Source of the DNA: Mordavella massiliensis
Lineage (GTDB): Bacteria; Bacillota; Clostridia; Lachnospirales; Lachnospiraceae
Length of the DNA: 64,000 bases
Assembly (NCBI RefSeq): GCF_016902415.1
Contig: NZ_JACJLV010000001.1
Coordinates: 1-64,000, forward strand
Direction of reading: 5' to 3'
Shown: one piece after another, positions 8,793-17,040 of the stretch
Layout of the letters: each line of letters begins with the position of its first letter
Numbering within the stretch: the stretch's first letter is position 1
Made by a program: the position numbers and the translations under genes
Notes under the pieces: generated by a model
Told to the model about the DNA's origin: nothing
What the model saw: only the letters and a program-made list of their open reading frames with translations
Database searches by the model: none

Positions 8793-9947
8793 CTAGCCGA
8801 TGTATCCGGCTTTTTTCAGTTCTTCTTCCGCCTTTGCAAGGTTGGCGTCTGATACACGGATGATCGGTCCGGTACAGCCCATGCCGCTCTCTGCGTAGAT
8901 ATTGATCTTCCACAGGCATTTTACTGCATCGTCCAGATCCATGACCTCGATACCCGGGATCTGTGCGGTTACGATCTCCTTCGGAGGTTCTTTTACCTCT
9001 TCTTCTGCAGCCGCCGGTTTGGAAGCAGCTTTTACGGAATCCAGGATCTGCTGGAATCCTGCCTTCTTAGCCGCCTCAAATTCCTTCTTTGCAACTTCAA
9101 AGACTTTACCTCTTACCAGCTGCGCCGCGTAGCGGATCGCATTGGCAATAACCGGAGCACCGGATGCTCTGGATACGATCATGACTAACTGCTCATATCC
9201 TTCTCCAATACCCGGGCCATAGCCGTAACCGGTTGCCTCAAAGCTTCCGCCTGTATTTGCAGAAGACAGCATTTTCACCAGGATATTTCCGGTCAGAGAG
9301 TCTGTTACCATGATATCCGGGGATGCCTGAAGAACATCATTTCCTCTCATCACGCATCCGCCGTCTGCACGGCTGGACTCTGCAAATGTGATATCATATC
9401 CCTGATCTTTTAACTGCTTTAACGCCTTCTCTGTCTGACGTGCGCCGTCTACATTCAGGATACCAACGGTCGGGTTCTTCTTTCCGCATGCTTTCGCTGC
9501 GATCACACCATATACCGCGTTCTTTACCATACCTTCGATACGGTCCGTACTGGAGGTACCTGTGGTATTGGCGATGTACATTTCTTTTCCTGTGGCCGGT
9601 GTCACACAGCGTCCTACTGTGGATACACCGATGGGGAACGGGAAGTGCATCGTAACGGCAGCGTCGATCTCTTTATTCTTCAGCATCTCTTCCATCTTGT
9701 CGTGGCCCTCTTCATCGTTTGCCACTTTGATGGTTGTAACGCCTTCTGCTTCCAGAGTTCCGATGTAGTATACATCAATGCCGTCTTTTGCAGCTTCAAC
9801 AGCCGCTGCCATGGAGTTTTCCTCTCCATGCTCGCTTCCCATACCGGTCAGCGCAACCTTCGGTCTTTTGCCGAAGCTTCCTGTCTCTAACCCTTCTGCC
9901 ATCTCCATAAATGTGGTGGCGATCATTTTCTCGATATTATTTGCCAT
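8793..9947 (-). CDS. grdD: Glycine reductase complex component C, subunit alpha (GrdD)
   Basis: GrdD forms protein C of glycine reductase with GrdC. Protein C takes the carboxymethyl group from the selenoprotein GrdA and releases acetyl phosphate, conserving energy for the cell. The start at 9947 gives MANNIEKMIATTFMEMAEGLETG, matching the family N-terminus; GTGs further upstream are less likely. The fold is PlsX-like. The C-terminal segment ESGMGCTGPIIRVSDANL carries a conserved Cys in the region reported to be involved in acetyl transfer. The gene begins 12 bases after grdC and is the last of the operon. Residues about 320-340 form an Ala/Lys/Glu-rich linker. Confidence 0.93.
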   Translation of the reverse strand: MANNIEKMIATTFMEMAEGLETGSFGKRPKVALTGMGSEHGEENSMAAAVEAAKDGIDVYYIGTLEAEGVTTIKVANDEEGHDKMEEMLKNKEIDAAVTMHFPFPIGVSTVGRCVTPATGKEMYIANTTGTSSTDRIEGMVKNAVYGVIAAKACGKKNPTVGILNVDGARQTEKALKQLKDQGYDITFAESSRADGGCVMRGNDVLQASPDIMVTDSLTGNILVKMLSSANTGGSFEATGYGYGPGIGEGYEQLVMIVSRASGAPVIANAIRYAAQLVRGKVFEVAKKEFEAAKKAGFQQILDSVKAASKPAAAEEEVKEPPKEIVTAQIPGIEVMDLDDAVKCLWKINIYAESGMGCTGPIIRVSDANLAKAEEELKKAGYIG

Positions 9948-9959
9948 ATTCACCACCCC

Positions 9960-11498
9960 TTACTCTGCCATCAGGGTTGCAGCAAAATCTTTCATTGCTT
10001 TCGCAATGAGTCCCTTTACTTCTTCTTCGGATACTCCTGCAGCCGCCTCTTCTTCTGCTGCTGTATTTCCATGGATCACAAAAGATACACCGTCAAACAG
10101 GTTGGTCATACGTCCAAGGAACAGACTTCCTTTTCCGATGATCATAGCGTTTTTGATCTTGCCTTCCTTGATATCCTCAGCAGCAAATCCTACATAAGGA
10201 ACTCCGGACGGAATGTGTCCCTGTGTGGGAGCCCATCCAGTCAGGCCGTGCTCTTTTGTAAAGTTTGCAAGTTCTTTTCTGTCAAGCTCGCCTCTCTTTA
10301 CAGCAAGAGCTGCGATCATCTTGTAGTTGGCAAGCGGAACATCTCCTGCTCCTGCCGGTTTTGTGATATCCGGGTTCTGCATTTCCGGAGAGAATTTGTC
10401 GATATCTGTGATCTTCATTCCCACTTTGTCAAGCGGATCAGCAACCAGGCTGCCGATTACGTTCTGCGGAGCAGAGCCGGTACCAACACTGTGGCGTCCC
10501 AGCATTCCAAGATCGATCTCCGGGCTTACGCCGTCATTTTCAGAAATGATCACGCAGAAACCGCCCAGGCAGTCTTCCAAGATCGGAAGGCCTTTCTTGA
10601 TGTGGTCTTTTCCGTTCATACCAAGTTTTGCGGTACAGCCTCCGGCTGTAACAGCAACAGTCTTGTATGCTCCGGATTTTACCAGTGCAGCCGCTTCGAT
10701 CAGCGCATGGGTCGGAGCCGCGCAGAATCCTCTTGCGTCAGATCCGCTGGCGCTTACAAGGCCTGCAACCTCTGCTGCAGCCTTTGCGAAGTTTCCGCCG
10801 CCTCTCTGGTTCATATCGCCGCAGGCTTCCTCTGCACAGTCGATGACATACTCAACGTCTGCCTTGTCGATTCCTGCATTGCGTACGCCGTAAAGAAGAG
10901 CCAGTACGCTGGATGCCTTGCTCATCAGGTTCTCATGCATTACATGTGCGGACAGGTTCACGTCGATATCGTGAGCCGGTTTTACACATCCGACCAGCTG
11001 GTTTTCAAAATACAGCGGCTCTGCATGATCGTCATTGATCAGAGCTTCGATTTCGGAAAGCTCTACGCCGTCCTCTGTCAGTGCAACAATATCTTCTGTA
11101 ATGATCGGGTTCTTTGCAAACTGATCTTTGTATTTTTCAACGAATCCCTTCTCCAGTTTTACAACCTCGAACATGTCGCTGGCCTGTACCAGGAACAGGA
11201 ACTCTTCCTCCGGCATGATCTCACCGTATTTTCCGTAACGGTCTGCGCCTTCCATCTTCTTGTCGTACCACGGGAACTCAACTTCTGCAAGCTGATCCGG
11301 GTGTACGTTTCCGATATAGGTCTGGTTCGGCCAGTAAGCAACTACGTCCTCATAGGAACGAAGATGATTCGGCACTTCTTTAAGATACTCAGAATCAGGA
11401 TTTACGATTCTTTCTGTTGTCTGTGTGGTTCCGTTGTATAAAACCATATCCGGAGTATGTACTAATACATAGCTTGCTCCCTTAATTACACTGTTCAT
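9960..11498 (-). CDS. grdC: Glycine reductase complex component C, subunit beta (GrdC)
   Basis: The 512-residue GrdC is the FabH-like beta subunit of protein C. It works with GrdD to convert the Se-carboxymethyl intermediate on GrdA to an acetyl thioester and then acetyl phosphate. The N-terminus MNSVIKGASYVLVHTPDMV and the segment GLVSASGSDARGFCAAPTHALIEAAALV are typical. The length matches the family. It is separated from grdA by 172 bases holding two stem-loops, and from grdD by 12 bases. A 456-codon open frame on the opposite strand is a codon-bias shadow. Confidence 0.95.
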   Translation of the reverse strand: MNSVIKGASYVLVHTPDMVLYNGTTQTTERIVNPDSEYLKEVPNHLRSYEDVVAYWPNQTYIGNVHPDQLAEVEFPWYDKKMEGADRYGKYGEIMPEEEFLFLVQASDMFEVVKLEKGFVEKYKDQFAKNPIITEDIVALTEDGVELSEIEALINDDHAEPLYFENQLVGCVKPAHDIDVNLSAHVMHENLMSKASSVLALLYGVRNAGIDKADVEYVIDCAEEACGDMNQRGGGNFAKAAAEVAGLVSASGSDARGFCAAPTHALIEAAALVKSGAYKTVAVTAGGCTAKLGMNGKDHIKKGLPILEDCLGGFCVIISENDGVSPEIDLGMLGRHSVGTGSAPQNVIGSLVADPLDKVGMKITDIDKFSPEMQNPDITKPAGAGDVPLANYKMIAALAVKRGELDRKELANFTKEHGLTGWAPTQGHIPSGVPYVGFAAEDIKEGKIKNAMIIGKGSLFLGRMTNLFDGVSFVIHGNTAAEEEAAAGVSEEEVKGLIAKAMKDFAATLMAE

Positions 11499-11561
11499 TG
11501 GTTTTCCACCTTTCTTAAATTCATAAATATAAACTGACCCGCAGTTTATGCTTATTTATAC

Positions 11562-11607
11562 AAAAAGGAGCAGCCCATTTCTGGGAACATACTTTGGGGC
11601 TGCCCCT
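11562..11607 (-). terminator. Intra-operon terminator/attenuator between grdA and grdC
   Basis: An 11-base stem with one G-U pair (11597-11607 with 11566-11576) is followed on the minus strand by TTTTTG. It is a classic intrinsic terminator placed inside the operon. Partial termination here would yield more grdE-B-trxBA-A message than grdCD message. Confidence 0.75.
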
Positions 11608-11628
11608 TTCCTAAAATCTTTACAGGGG

Positions 11629-11659
11629 ACGCAAGGCCTTTTCCAGGTCTTACGTCCTA
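11629..11659 (-). other. Second stem-loop downstream of grdA
   Basis: GGACGTAAGACC pairs with GGCCTTGCGTCC across a short loop, just after the grdA stop. With no U-tract it is more likely an mRNA-stabilising or processing hairpin than a terminator. Confidence 0.5.
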
Positions 11660-11670
11660 TTTACAACTGA

Positions 11671-12132
11671 TTAAAGCTGCTCTCTGATTGCGTTCATCTC
11701 ATCACAGATGTCATCAATGTCAAGAACCATCTCCATCATGCCTACCTGCTCGTCATAAACTTCCGGATCAAACTCTTCTTTGATCTCTGGCTCACATACG
11801 TGATATACCGCGAGTCCAAGCTGGACCCCTGTCAACGGACCTGCGAAAGTAGGATCACCAAGGGTTACAGTCTCAGCTGCAAGACCTGCAGCTTCGCCCT
11901 CTGCAGCACCAAGAACTACTACTAAGTTCTCTGCGCCGTATTCCTCAGCGAATTCTTTTACTCTCTTCTGGTTTTCCAGATCCATTGCGCCTGCGCTCGT
12001 TCAGACGAAACACTCCGTGGAGGAGAATACTACTTCAGCACCGGCAGTCTTTACGCATTCTGCGATAGCCGGTCCCGGTACTCCGTCACGGTCTCCGATA
12101 ATTATTGCTTTTTTGCCTTCTAAAATAGCCAT
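11671..12132 (-). CDS. grdA: Glycine reductase selenoprotein A (UGA at codon 44 read as selenocysteine)
   Basis: GrdA is the small selenoprotein that carries the carboxymethyl group between proteins B and C. From the ATG at 12132 the frame reads [20 protein letters not shown], then STECFV, an in-frame TGA at 12001-12003, then [20 protein letters not shown] to a stop at 11671, in all 153 residues. The C-F-V-U motif is the known active site, with U44 at the family position. A conventional gene caller sees only the part after the UGA. The stem TCTGG/CCAGA (11967-11980) downstream of the UGA could belong to the SECIS, but its distance is about 20 bases. No selenocysteine machinery genes lie in the window. 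Confidence 0.95.
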
Positions 12133-12204
12133 AATTATGCGACTCTCCTTTCTTGTGGTTTTACAGGTTGTAATTTATGATTTAGAAAAACATCCGCTCT
12201 GGTC

Positions 12205-12522
12205 TTAGATGTATTTCTTAATCATCGCTTCAATGCTTTCCGGTGTGCAGTCATCTTTTACCAGCTCTTCTACTTTTTCTCCATCTTTGTAGATCGCCAT
12301 AACCGGAAGTCCAAGCACCTTCTGTGCGATAGCCAGACGACGTGCTTTTGTGGTGTTCAGAGATGTGAATTTTAACTTGTCGCCATAAGTATCAGCGAAC
12401 TCATGTACCTTCGGCATCAGAGCCTGGCACGGTACACATCCGTCACCGTAAAAGTCAACGAATACATATCCGTCTGCTTTTAACACTTCGTCTTCAAATG
12501 TTTTCTTATCTAAGTCTAACAT
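12205..12522 (-). CDS. trxA: Thioredoxin (glycine reductase electron donor)
   Basis: A 105-residue thioredoxin that supplies electrons to regenerate the selenoprotein. The start at 12522 follows AAGGAGG; an ATG 9 bases upstream overlaps the ribosome site. The active site is C29-V-P-C32 in GDGCVPCQALMPK, not the usual CGPC. This type of variant is seen in thioredoxins encoded inside grd operons. The rest of the fold (VFVDFYGDGC, KVLGLPVMAIYKDGE with cis-Pro) is normal. It sits between trxB and grdA. Confidence 0.93.
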   Translation of the reverse strand: MLDLDKKTFEDEVLKADGYVFVDFYGDGCVPCQALMPKVHEFADTYGDKLKFTSLNTTKARRLAIAQKVLGLPVMAIYKDGEKVEELVKDDCTPESIEAMIKKYI

Positions 12523-12567
12523 TGGAATCATCCTCCTTATTTGTAAATAAATAATAGTTGTTACTTC

Positions 12568-13512
12568 CTAGAAGTAGTCAGACATGCTTCTTTCTACCTG
12601 GACTGCTGCGATCGCTCCGTCAGCAGCTGCGGTCACTACCTGACGCAGGCTCTTTACACGGACATCTCCTGCCGCATATACGCCCGGGATGTTGGTGTGC
12701 ATGTCATCATCTGTCTTGATGTATCCTCTTTCATCCATGTCGATGATGCCTTCAAACGGCTGAGTGTTCGGAACAGTTCCGATAAATCCGAATACGCCGA
12801 ACATTCCGTCTTCTTCATCTGCCTCTACTGTTGTGATCTCGCCGGTCTTAACATTTTTAACCTTCATCCACTGCAGGATGTCGTCTCCACCGACTTCTTC
12901 CACAACAGAATCCCACATGAAGTGAAGCTTCGGATTCTTGAATGCTTTCTCCTGAATGGATTTTGCTGCACGAAGTTCATTTCTTCTGTGGATGATCGTT
13001 ACTTTTCTTGCGAACTTGGTCAGATACATAGCCTCTTCTACTGCGGAGTCTCCGCCGCCGACTACATATACTTCAAAGTCCTCAAAGAAGTTGGCATCAC
13101 AGGTAGCGCAGTAGGAAACACCCTTGCCCATAAATTCTGCTTCGCCCTTGCATCCGATCGGTCTTGCGTGAGCGCCTGTAGCGATGATCACGTTCTTTGC
13201 CTGATACTCGGCTTTTTCGCTCTTCAGAACTTTTACATCACCATTCAGCTCTACTTCCTTGATCGTGTCAGATACGCGCTCTGCTCCGAATTTCGCAGCC
13301 TGCTCTGTCATTCTCGCGATCAGGGACGGTCCGGACTCTCCTTCTACGATCTGTCCCGGATAGTTCTCGATCTCATCTGTGATCGCGATCTGTCCGCCGT
13401 CCTGTCCTTTTTCAATGATCAGAACAGAGAGGCGGCTTCTTCCTGCATACAGGCCTGCCGCTAAACCGGCAGGACCTGCACCCAGGACGATAACATCATA
13501 AATCTTGCTCAT
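12568..13512 (-). CDS. trxB: Thioredoxin reductase (NADPH)
   Basis: A 314-residue low-molecular-weight flavoprotein that passes electrons from NAD(P)H to TrxA. It has an FAD-binding GxGxxG (VLGAGPAGLAAGLYAG), a redox centre C135-A-T-C138 (SYCATCDANFFED), a nucleotide-binding VVGGGDSAVEEA and the C-terminal GVYAAGDVRVKSLRQVVTAA. All parts are intact. Its placement in the grd operon dedicates it to glycine reduction. Confidence 0.96.
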   Translation of the reverse strand: MSKIYDVIVLGAGPAGLAAGLYAGRSRLSVLIIEKGQDGGQIAITDEIENYPGQIVEGESGPSLIARMTEQAAKFGAERVSDTIKEVELNGDVKVLKSEKAEYQAKNVIIATGAHARPIGCKGEAEFMGKGVSYCATCDANFFEDFEVYVVGGGDSAVEEAMYLTKFARKVTIIHRRNELRAAKSIQEKAFKNPKLHFMWDSVVEEVGGDDILQWMKVKNVKTGEITTVEADEEDGMFGVFGFIGTVPNTQPFEGIIDMDERGYIKTDDDMHTNIPGVYAAGDVRVKSLRQVVTAAADGAIAAVQVERSMSDYF

Positions 13513-13574
13513 GTCTGTCTCGTCTCCTTTTTTAAAGTTTTACCCAACTTTACCTAAAGATAATACCTTTCGTA

Positions 13575-14885
13575 CTATTCAAAGATGGTCTGTCCGTCAA
13601 CTTCTGTAGTAAGGGCTGTCAGAGCCTTCTCTACGATATGACGACGCAGCTTCTTCTCTTCATCCTTATCCAGTGCAGGATTTCCAAGCGGATGAGGAAT
13701 AGCGATAGCCGGAACGATTCTGTTCGCACCAACTGTCATAGAGATCGGAGTTACTGTACAAATGTGTACAACCGGGATGCCGGCTCTCTCGATTTCTTTT
13801 ACCATCGTTGCACCGCAACGAGTACAGGTACCTCAGGTAGAGGTGAGGATCACTGCGTCAACTCCGTCAGCTTTCAGCTTCTGGGAGAATTCATCTGCGA
13901 ATGCTTTTGCAGATGCAACGGCTGTTCCGTTACCGGTTGTGGTGTAGAACAGGTGATGCAGTTCTCCGATGATTCCTTCTTTTTCCATATCGCGAAGCAC
14001 GTCTACCGGAAGTACACGGTCAGCGTCTTCGTTAGCATATACCGGATCGTATCCGCCGTGAGCGGTCTCATAGGTATCTTCTGTCAGATCCATAACGCCT
14101 GTGATGTCGTACTCTCCATAGTGAGAAGCACTGGAGCTTTCGATGTGGTCCGGATTTCCCTTCGGAACAATACCGCCGGAAGTAACCAGAGCGATCTTAG
14201 CGTGTGCCAGATCTTTAACAGCCGGATTAGGCTCTACTCTGTCGAAGTCAGGCATCGGGAACTCTGTGGTGAACGGTTTGTCAGCAAGCTTTTTGATCAG
14301 CATGTCAACCGCTCTCTTGGATCCTCTTTCTTCTTCGAAGAAGTTTACACGAACGCCGTTCGGCATATAACCTTCCTGGCAGGAAGCGCCGATCGGCTCG
14401 CCTTTTGCAAGTTTCAGAGCGAGAGGAGCCATCTTCTTTACAGCATCTCTCATGCCTGCAGCGCTGTTCTTGGTAGCAACCATATATACCTGGTTCTTGA
14501 ACATGTCAGCGCCCGGGTTCTCTACATACATACCGGTCAGGGACGGGATGCCCAGTTCTTCCTGAACTGCTGCTGCGATGGTTCCGCAGGCAACACCGTA
14601 ACGTCCTGCGTTGAAAGCCGGTCCTGCAATGAATACATCCGGAGCCTGTTCCTTTACCATATCCAGGATCTCAGCTTTTGCCTTGTCGATATTTTCATTG
14701 AAGTAAGAGTCACCGCAGATGATCGTTGCAATAATCTCTGCTTCGCCCTTGAAATTCTGTGTCAGCGCCATACCTGGTCCGACTACCTCGCCCTTGCGAA
14801 GCTCAACCGGGTAATCCGCTTTCTCTTCTCCACCAATCTGTGCAAAGAACTGATTGATGTAATGAACAACTTTAATGTTTGCCAT
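13575..14885 (-). CDS. grdB: Glycine reductase protein B, selenoprotein subunit GrdB (UGA at codon 351 read as selenocysteine)
   Basis: GrdB is the substrate-specific selenoprotein subunit that works with GrdE to activate glycine. From the ATG at 14885 the frame runs MANIKVVHYINQFFAQIGGE to GVDAVILTST, meets TGA at 13833-13835, and continues GTCTRCGATMVKEIERAGIP to the stop at 13575, in all 436 residues. The S-T-U-G-T-C-T-R-C-G context is the known GrdB active site, and the total length matches the family. Naive translation splits the gene in two. A 6-base hairpin CGTTGC-GGT-GCAACG lies 12 bases after the UGA. grdE ends 19 bases upstream. Confidence 0.96.
13806..13820 (-). promoter_or_regulatory. 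Candidate SECIS hairpin in grdB
   Basis: The perfect inverted repeat CGTTGC-GGT-GCAACG begins 12 bases downstream of the grdB UGA. It has the short stem, G-containing apical loop and spacing expected for a bacterial SECIS read by SelB. Clostridial SECIS elements diverge from the E. coli consensus, so this is a prediction from position and pairing. Confidence 0.65.
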
Positions 14886-14904
14886 GATTCTTTCTCCTTC
14901 CTTC

Positions 14905-16185
14905 CTATCTTGCGCTCAGTCTGTTGAAGCCAGTCTCATTGGTAGCACCTGTCAGTACCTGAAGCTCAACTTCCAGAGAGCCGTCCTCGTGAAGTGTCTC
15001 TTCACTTGCACCTGCGATCTTTGTTACATAATCCAGGGTTCCGATGACTTTGTCAAGTTTCGGCAGGATGATTACCTGGTTTGCGTTTCCGCCTGTTACT
15101 ACTGCGTCAGCAGCCGGATCGGAGTCAGCCAGTGACTGGGATTTTCCGTCGCGTCCTGCATACTCGTCTGTGATGATAACTGTCTTCACACCTTCTGCTT
15201 CGATCTTCTTGCAGTTCATGATCAGGTCAGTATCCGGGTTACCAAATCCTTCCTGGGAAACGATAACGCCGTCCAGATCCAGCATTCTGCAGAGTTTTGC
15301 TGTCCAGTCAGAGGAACGCATCTTGTCAGCCAGGTATACGTTCTCGTTTGTGATGATGTGAGCCACAAAGTTGAAGGCTTTTCCGTGCTGTGCAAACATA
15401 TCCTCAACTACCGGGTTGTTCTCATGTACATAGGTCGGGTTCTTGTCGCATGCGGATACACAGTTACCGGATACGATCGCGCCGTCCATTACCTCTGTGG
15501 GGCTTAAGATAGTAGGAACGATCTTCTTGGCATCTACACCGTATACATAGGTGTCATGCAGAAGTCCCTGGCTCTGAAGCATCTGTACATAAGCAACTCT
15601 CGGAAGATCCGGATATTTCTCGATGCCTTCTTTGATTCCGCAGGTCTCATAAACCTTGGTCTCGTCCGGTGTCAGGTTGCGTGCCAGCTCACCTAAGTAA
15701 GTAGCAACTCTGAATCCTGCAAATCTTACAGCCTTCTCATAGTCATGCTGTTTGATATCGTCTACAGGCTCACATACCATAACCAGGTTCAGTGTCTTGG
15801 AGAATGGTGTGTAATCTGCTCCAGGGCCTGTCATATCGATGATACCTTCCTGGAATCCAACGATCTTACCAGCGGTAACAACAGCCATTCCCTTCAGTGC
15901 GTAGGTCTTTCCGGAACCTACAGTGTCAACTTTTGCGATCACGCCCGGGAAGATTCCCCCTCTTCCCTCAACCTTTACACGTGGCTCGATGACATCTTTT
16001 ACAGGAGTAATTCTTACAGACTCTCCCGGTTTTGCGATGTCAAAGGATACACTCTTGATCTTCTCATCCTCAAGAGCCACTGCCTTTACAGCCTCTTCGG
16101 ATACATAAAGGACTCCGTTTTCAATTTTGGATTCGGATGCGAACTGAATGTCCTTGATGTAAATGTGTCCTAACTCTAATCTCAC
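14905..16185 (-). CDS. grdE: Glycine reductase protein B, pyruvoyl subunits precursor (GrdE)
   Basis: GrdE is a 426-residue proprotein. In known enzymes it is cleaved at an Asn-Cys bond, leaving an N-terminal pyruvoyl group on the second chain that forms a Schiff base with glycine. Here AIVSGN241-C242-VSACDKNP is exactly that site at the expected residue. The N-terminus MRLELGHIYIKDIQFASESK is canonical. It lies between grdX (66 bases upstream) and grdB (19 bases downstream). The single GrdE/GrdB pair indicates glycine and not sarcosine or betaine as substrate, since no grdF/G or grdH/I homologues are present. Confidence 0.96.
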   Translation of the reverse strand: MRLELGHIYIKDIQFASESKIENGVLYVSEEAVKAVALEDEKIKSVSFDIAKPGESVRITPVKDVIEPRVKVEGRGGIFPGVIAKVDTVGSGKTYALKGMAVVTAGKIVGFQEGIIDMTGPGADYTPFSKTLNLVMVCEPVDDIKQHDYEKAVRFAGFRVATYLGELARNLTPDETKVYETCGIKEGIEKYPDLPRVAYVQMLQSQGLLHDTYVYGVDAKKIVPTILSPTEVMDGAIVSGNCVSACDKNPTYVHENNPVVEDMFAQHGKAFNFVAHIITNENVYLADKMRSSDWTAKLCRMLDLDGVIVSQEGFGNPDTDLIMNCKKIEAEGVKTVIITDEYAGRDGKSQSLADSDPAADAVVTGGNANQVIILPKLDKVIGTLDYVTKIAGASEETLHEDGSLEVELQVLTGATNETGFNRLSAR

Positions 16186-16251
16186 TTTACATTCCCTCCT
16201 TAAAAAATTTGTTTGTATTGTCTAAGCTTCAATGCTTTTACAACCGGATAC

Positions 16252-16638
16252 CTATCTCCACACATCGGCAGAGGTCATACCGCTCTCCAGAAGCGTCCAG
16301 TCGATCATCTGGAAATCTTCATATACATCCGACTGGAACTGATCTCCCCGAAAATGGAACTTCTTGCATGCGTCCAGCGCATACTCGATCAGACGCACAG
16401 ACGCCTGATCCATACGCCCCTTTGACTTTGACAGGAGCATGGACTTATAAGGCGTCTCATTTGGCTTCACACTGCCGGACAAGGGATGGGTCAGAAGCTG
16501 ATGCCCCTGATGGATCATATCTCTTGCCTCTTTCAGGATATCTTCATAGGAAACTTCTCTGTAAATAAGTTCATGGGTGCTGTGCAGTTTTTCAAAAACC
16601 AGCGGGTTATTCGTAAGTACAATATATCCGTCCTGCAA
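16252..16638 (-). CDS. grdX: GrdX, small glycine reductase operon protein
   Basis: A 128-residue soluble protein that commonly heads grd operons in Clostridia. Its function is not established. Recognisable parts are the N-terminus QDGYIVLTNNPLVFEKL and the segment GHQLLTHPLSGSVKPNETPYKS, followed by a C-terminal helical region with YALDACKKFHFRGDQF. The start codon is TTG at 16636-16638, supported by AAAGGAG nine bases upstream; no ATG is suitably placed. It is the first gene after the glycine riboswitch and terminator. Confidence 0.88.
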   Translation of the reverse strand: MQDGYIVLTNNPLVFEKLHSTHELIYREVSYEDILKEARDMIHQGHQLLTHPLSGSVKPNETPYKSMLLSKSKGRMDQASVRLIEYALDACKKFHFRGDQFQSDVYEDFQMIDWTLLESGMTSADVWR

Positions 16639-16701
16639 AGCTCTCTACTCCTTTTCTGATATTTGCCTGAAATCTTACGGGCCGCTTATAGAAATTACCT
16701 A

Positions 16702-16748
16702 TATAAAAGGGCGCCTTATGCACATAACCGTGTGCGTAAGCCGCCCTT
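16702..16748 (-). terminator. Riboswitch-associated terminator hairpin before grdX
   Basis: GGGCGGCTTACGCACA pairs with TGTGCATAAGGCGCCC (two mismatches) and is followed on the minus strand by TTTTATAT. It sits between the glycine aptamer and grdX, so it is the probable expression platform: the transcript stops here unless the aptamer signals glycine. Confidence 0.75.
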
Positions 16749-16812
16749 CCTGTCTTTTGCCCTGCCATACTCAAAAAGTTTTTCATACAGCACAAGATTC
16801 AGAATGTAGTCC

Positions 16813-16904
16813 TTTTCCCCGTCCTTTTGCCTGAAAGTTTCGCCTGTCCGACTATTCTGACAGGTTTGCCTCTTCGGCGGCCGATGCGGCTCTCTCCGGG
16901 AAAA
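16813..16904 (-). promoter_or_regulatory. Glycine riboswitch aptamer
   Basis: On the minus strand the conserved glycine-aptamer segments occur in order: GGAGAGAGCC, GCCGAAGAGGCAAACC, and TTTCAGGCAAAAGGAC. A P1 helix can form from TTTTCCC (about 16898-16904) with GGGGAAAA (about 16813-16820). Only one full aptamer is visible; a GGCAGGGCAAAAGACAGG stretch downstream resembles the 3' part of a second but lacks the 5' half. It lies between a promoter and a terminator ahead of grdX, and should couple glycine supply to expression of the operon. Confidence 0.9.
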
Positions 16905-16965
16905 TATCAACCTACTATATTGTTTTATTGATAAAATATATGTATATGTCTTTTTATCTGTTTTT

Positions 16966-16994
16966 ATAATAACTGATTGTTAATTCATTTTCAA
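16966..16994 (-). promoter_or_regulatory. Probable promoter of the grd operon
   Basis: TTGAAA (16989-16994) and TATTAT (16966-16971) with a 17-base spacer lie about 60 bases before the glycine aptamer. They are downstream of the symporter stop codon, so the operon can be transcribed independently of the symporter gene. Confidence 0.6.
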
Positions 16995-17040
16995 CCGCAA
17001 AAATTCAATCCTGAAAATTTGGTGAAATTATACAATTTAA

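Noticed and set aside
10071-11441. A 456-codon open frame on the plus strand opposite grdC, and a similar 429-codon one at 13,638-14,927.
   Set aside because: They are exact antisense shadows of well-conserved grd genes with Cys/Phe/Ser-rich, family-less translations and no ribosome sites.
13575-13835. grdB and grdA as pseudogenes with premature stops.
   Set aside because: Both stops are UGA at the known selenocysteine codons, with flanking residues and total lengths matching functional GrdA and GrdB.
16749-16812. A second glycine aptamer after the first.
   Set aside because: Only a GGCAGGGCAAAAGACAGG resembling the 3' half is present; the GGAGAG and GCCGAAGGGGCAA-type 5' segments are missing.
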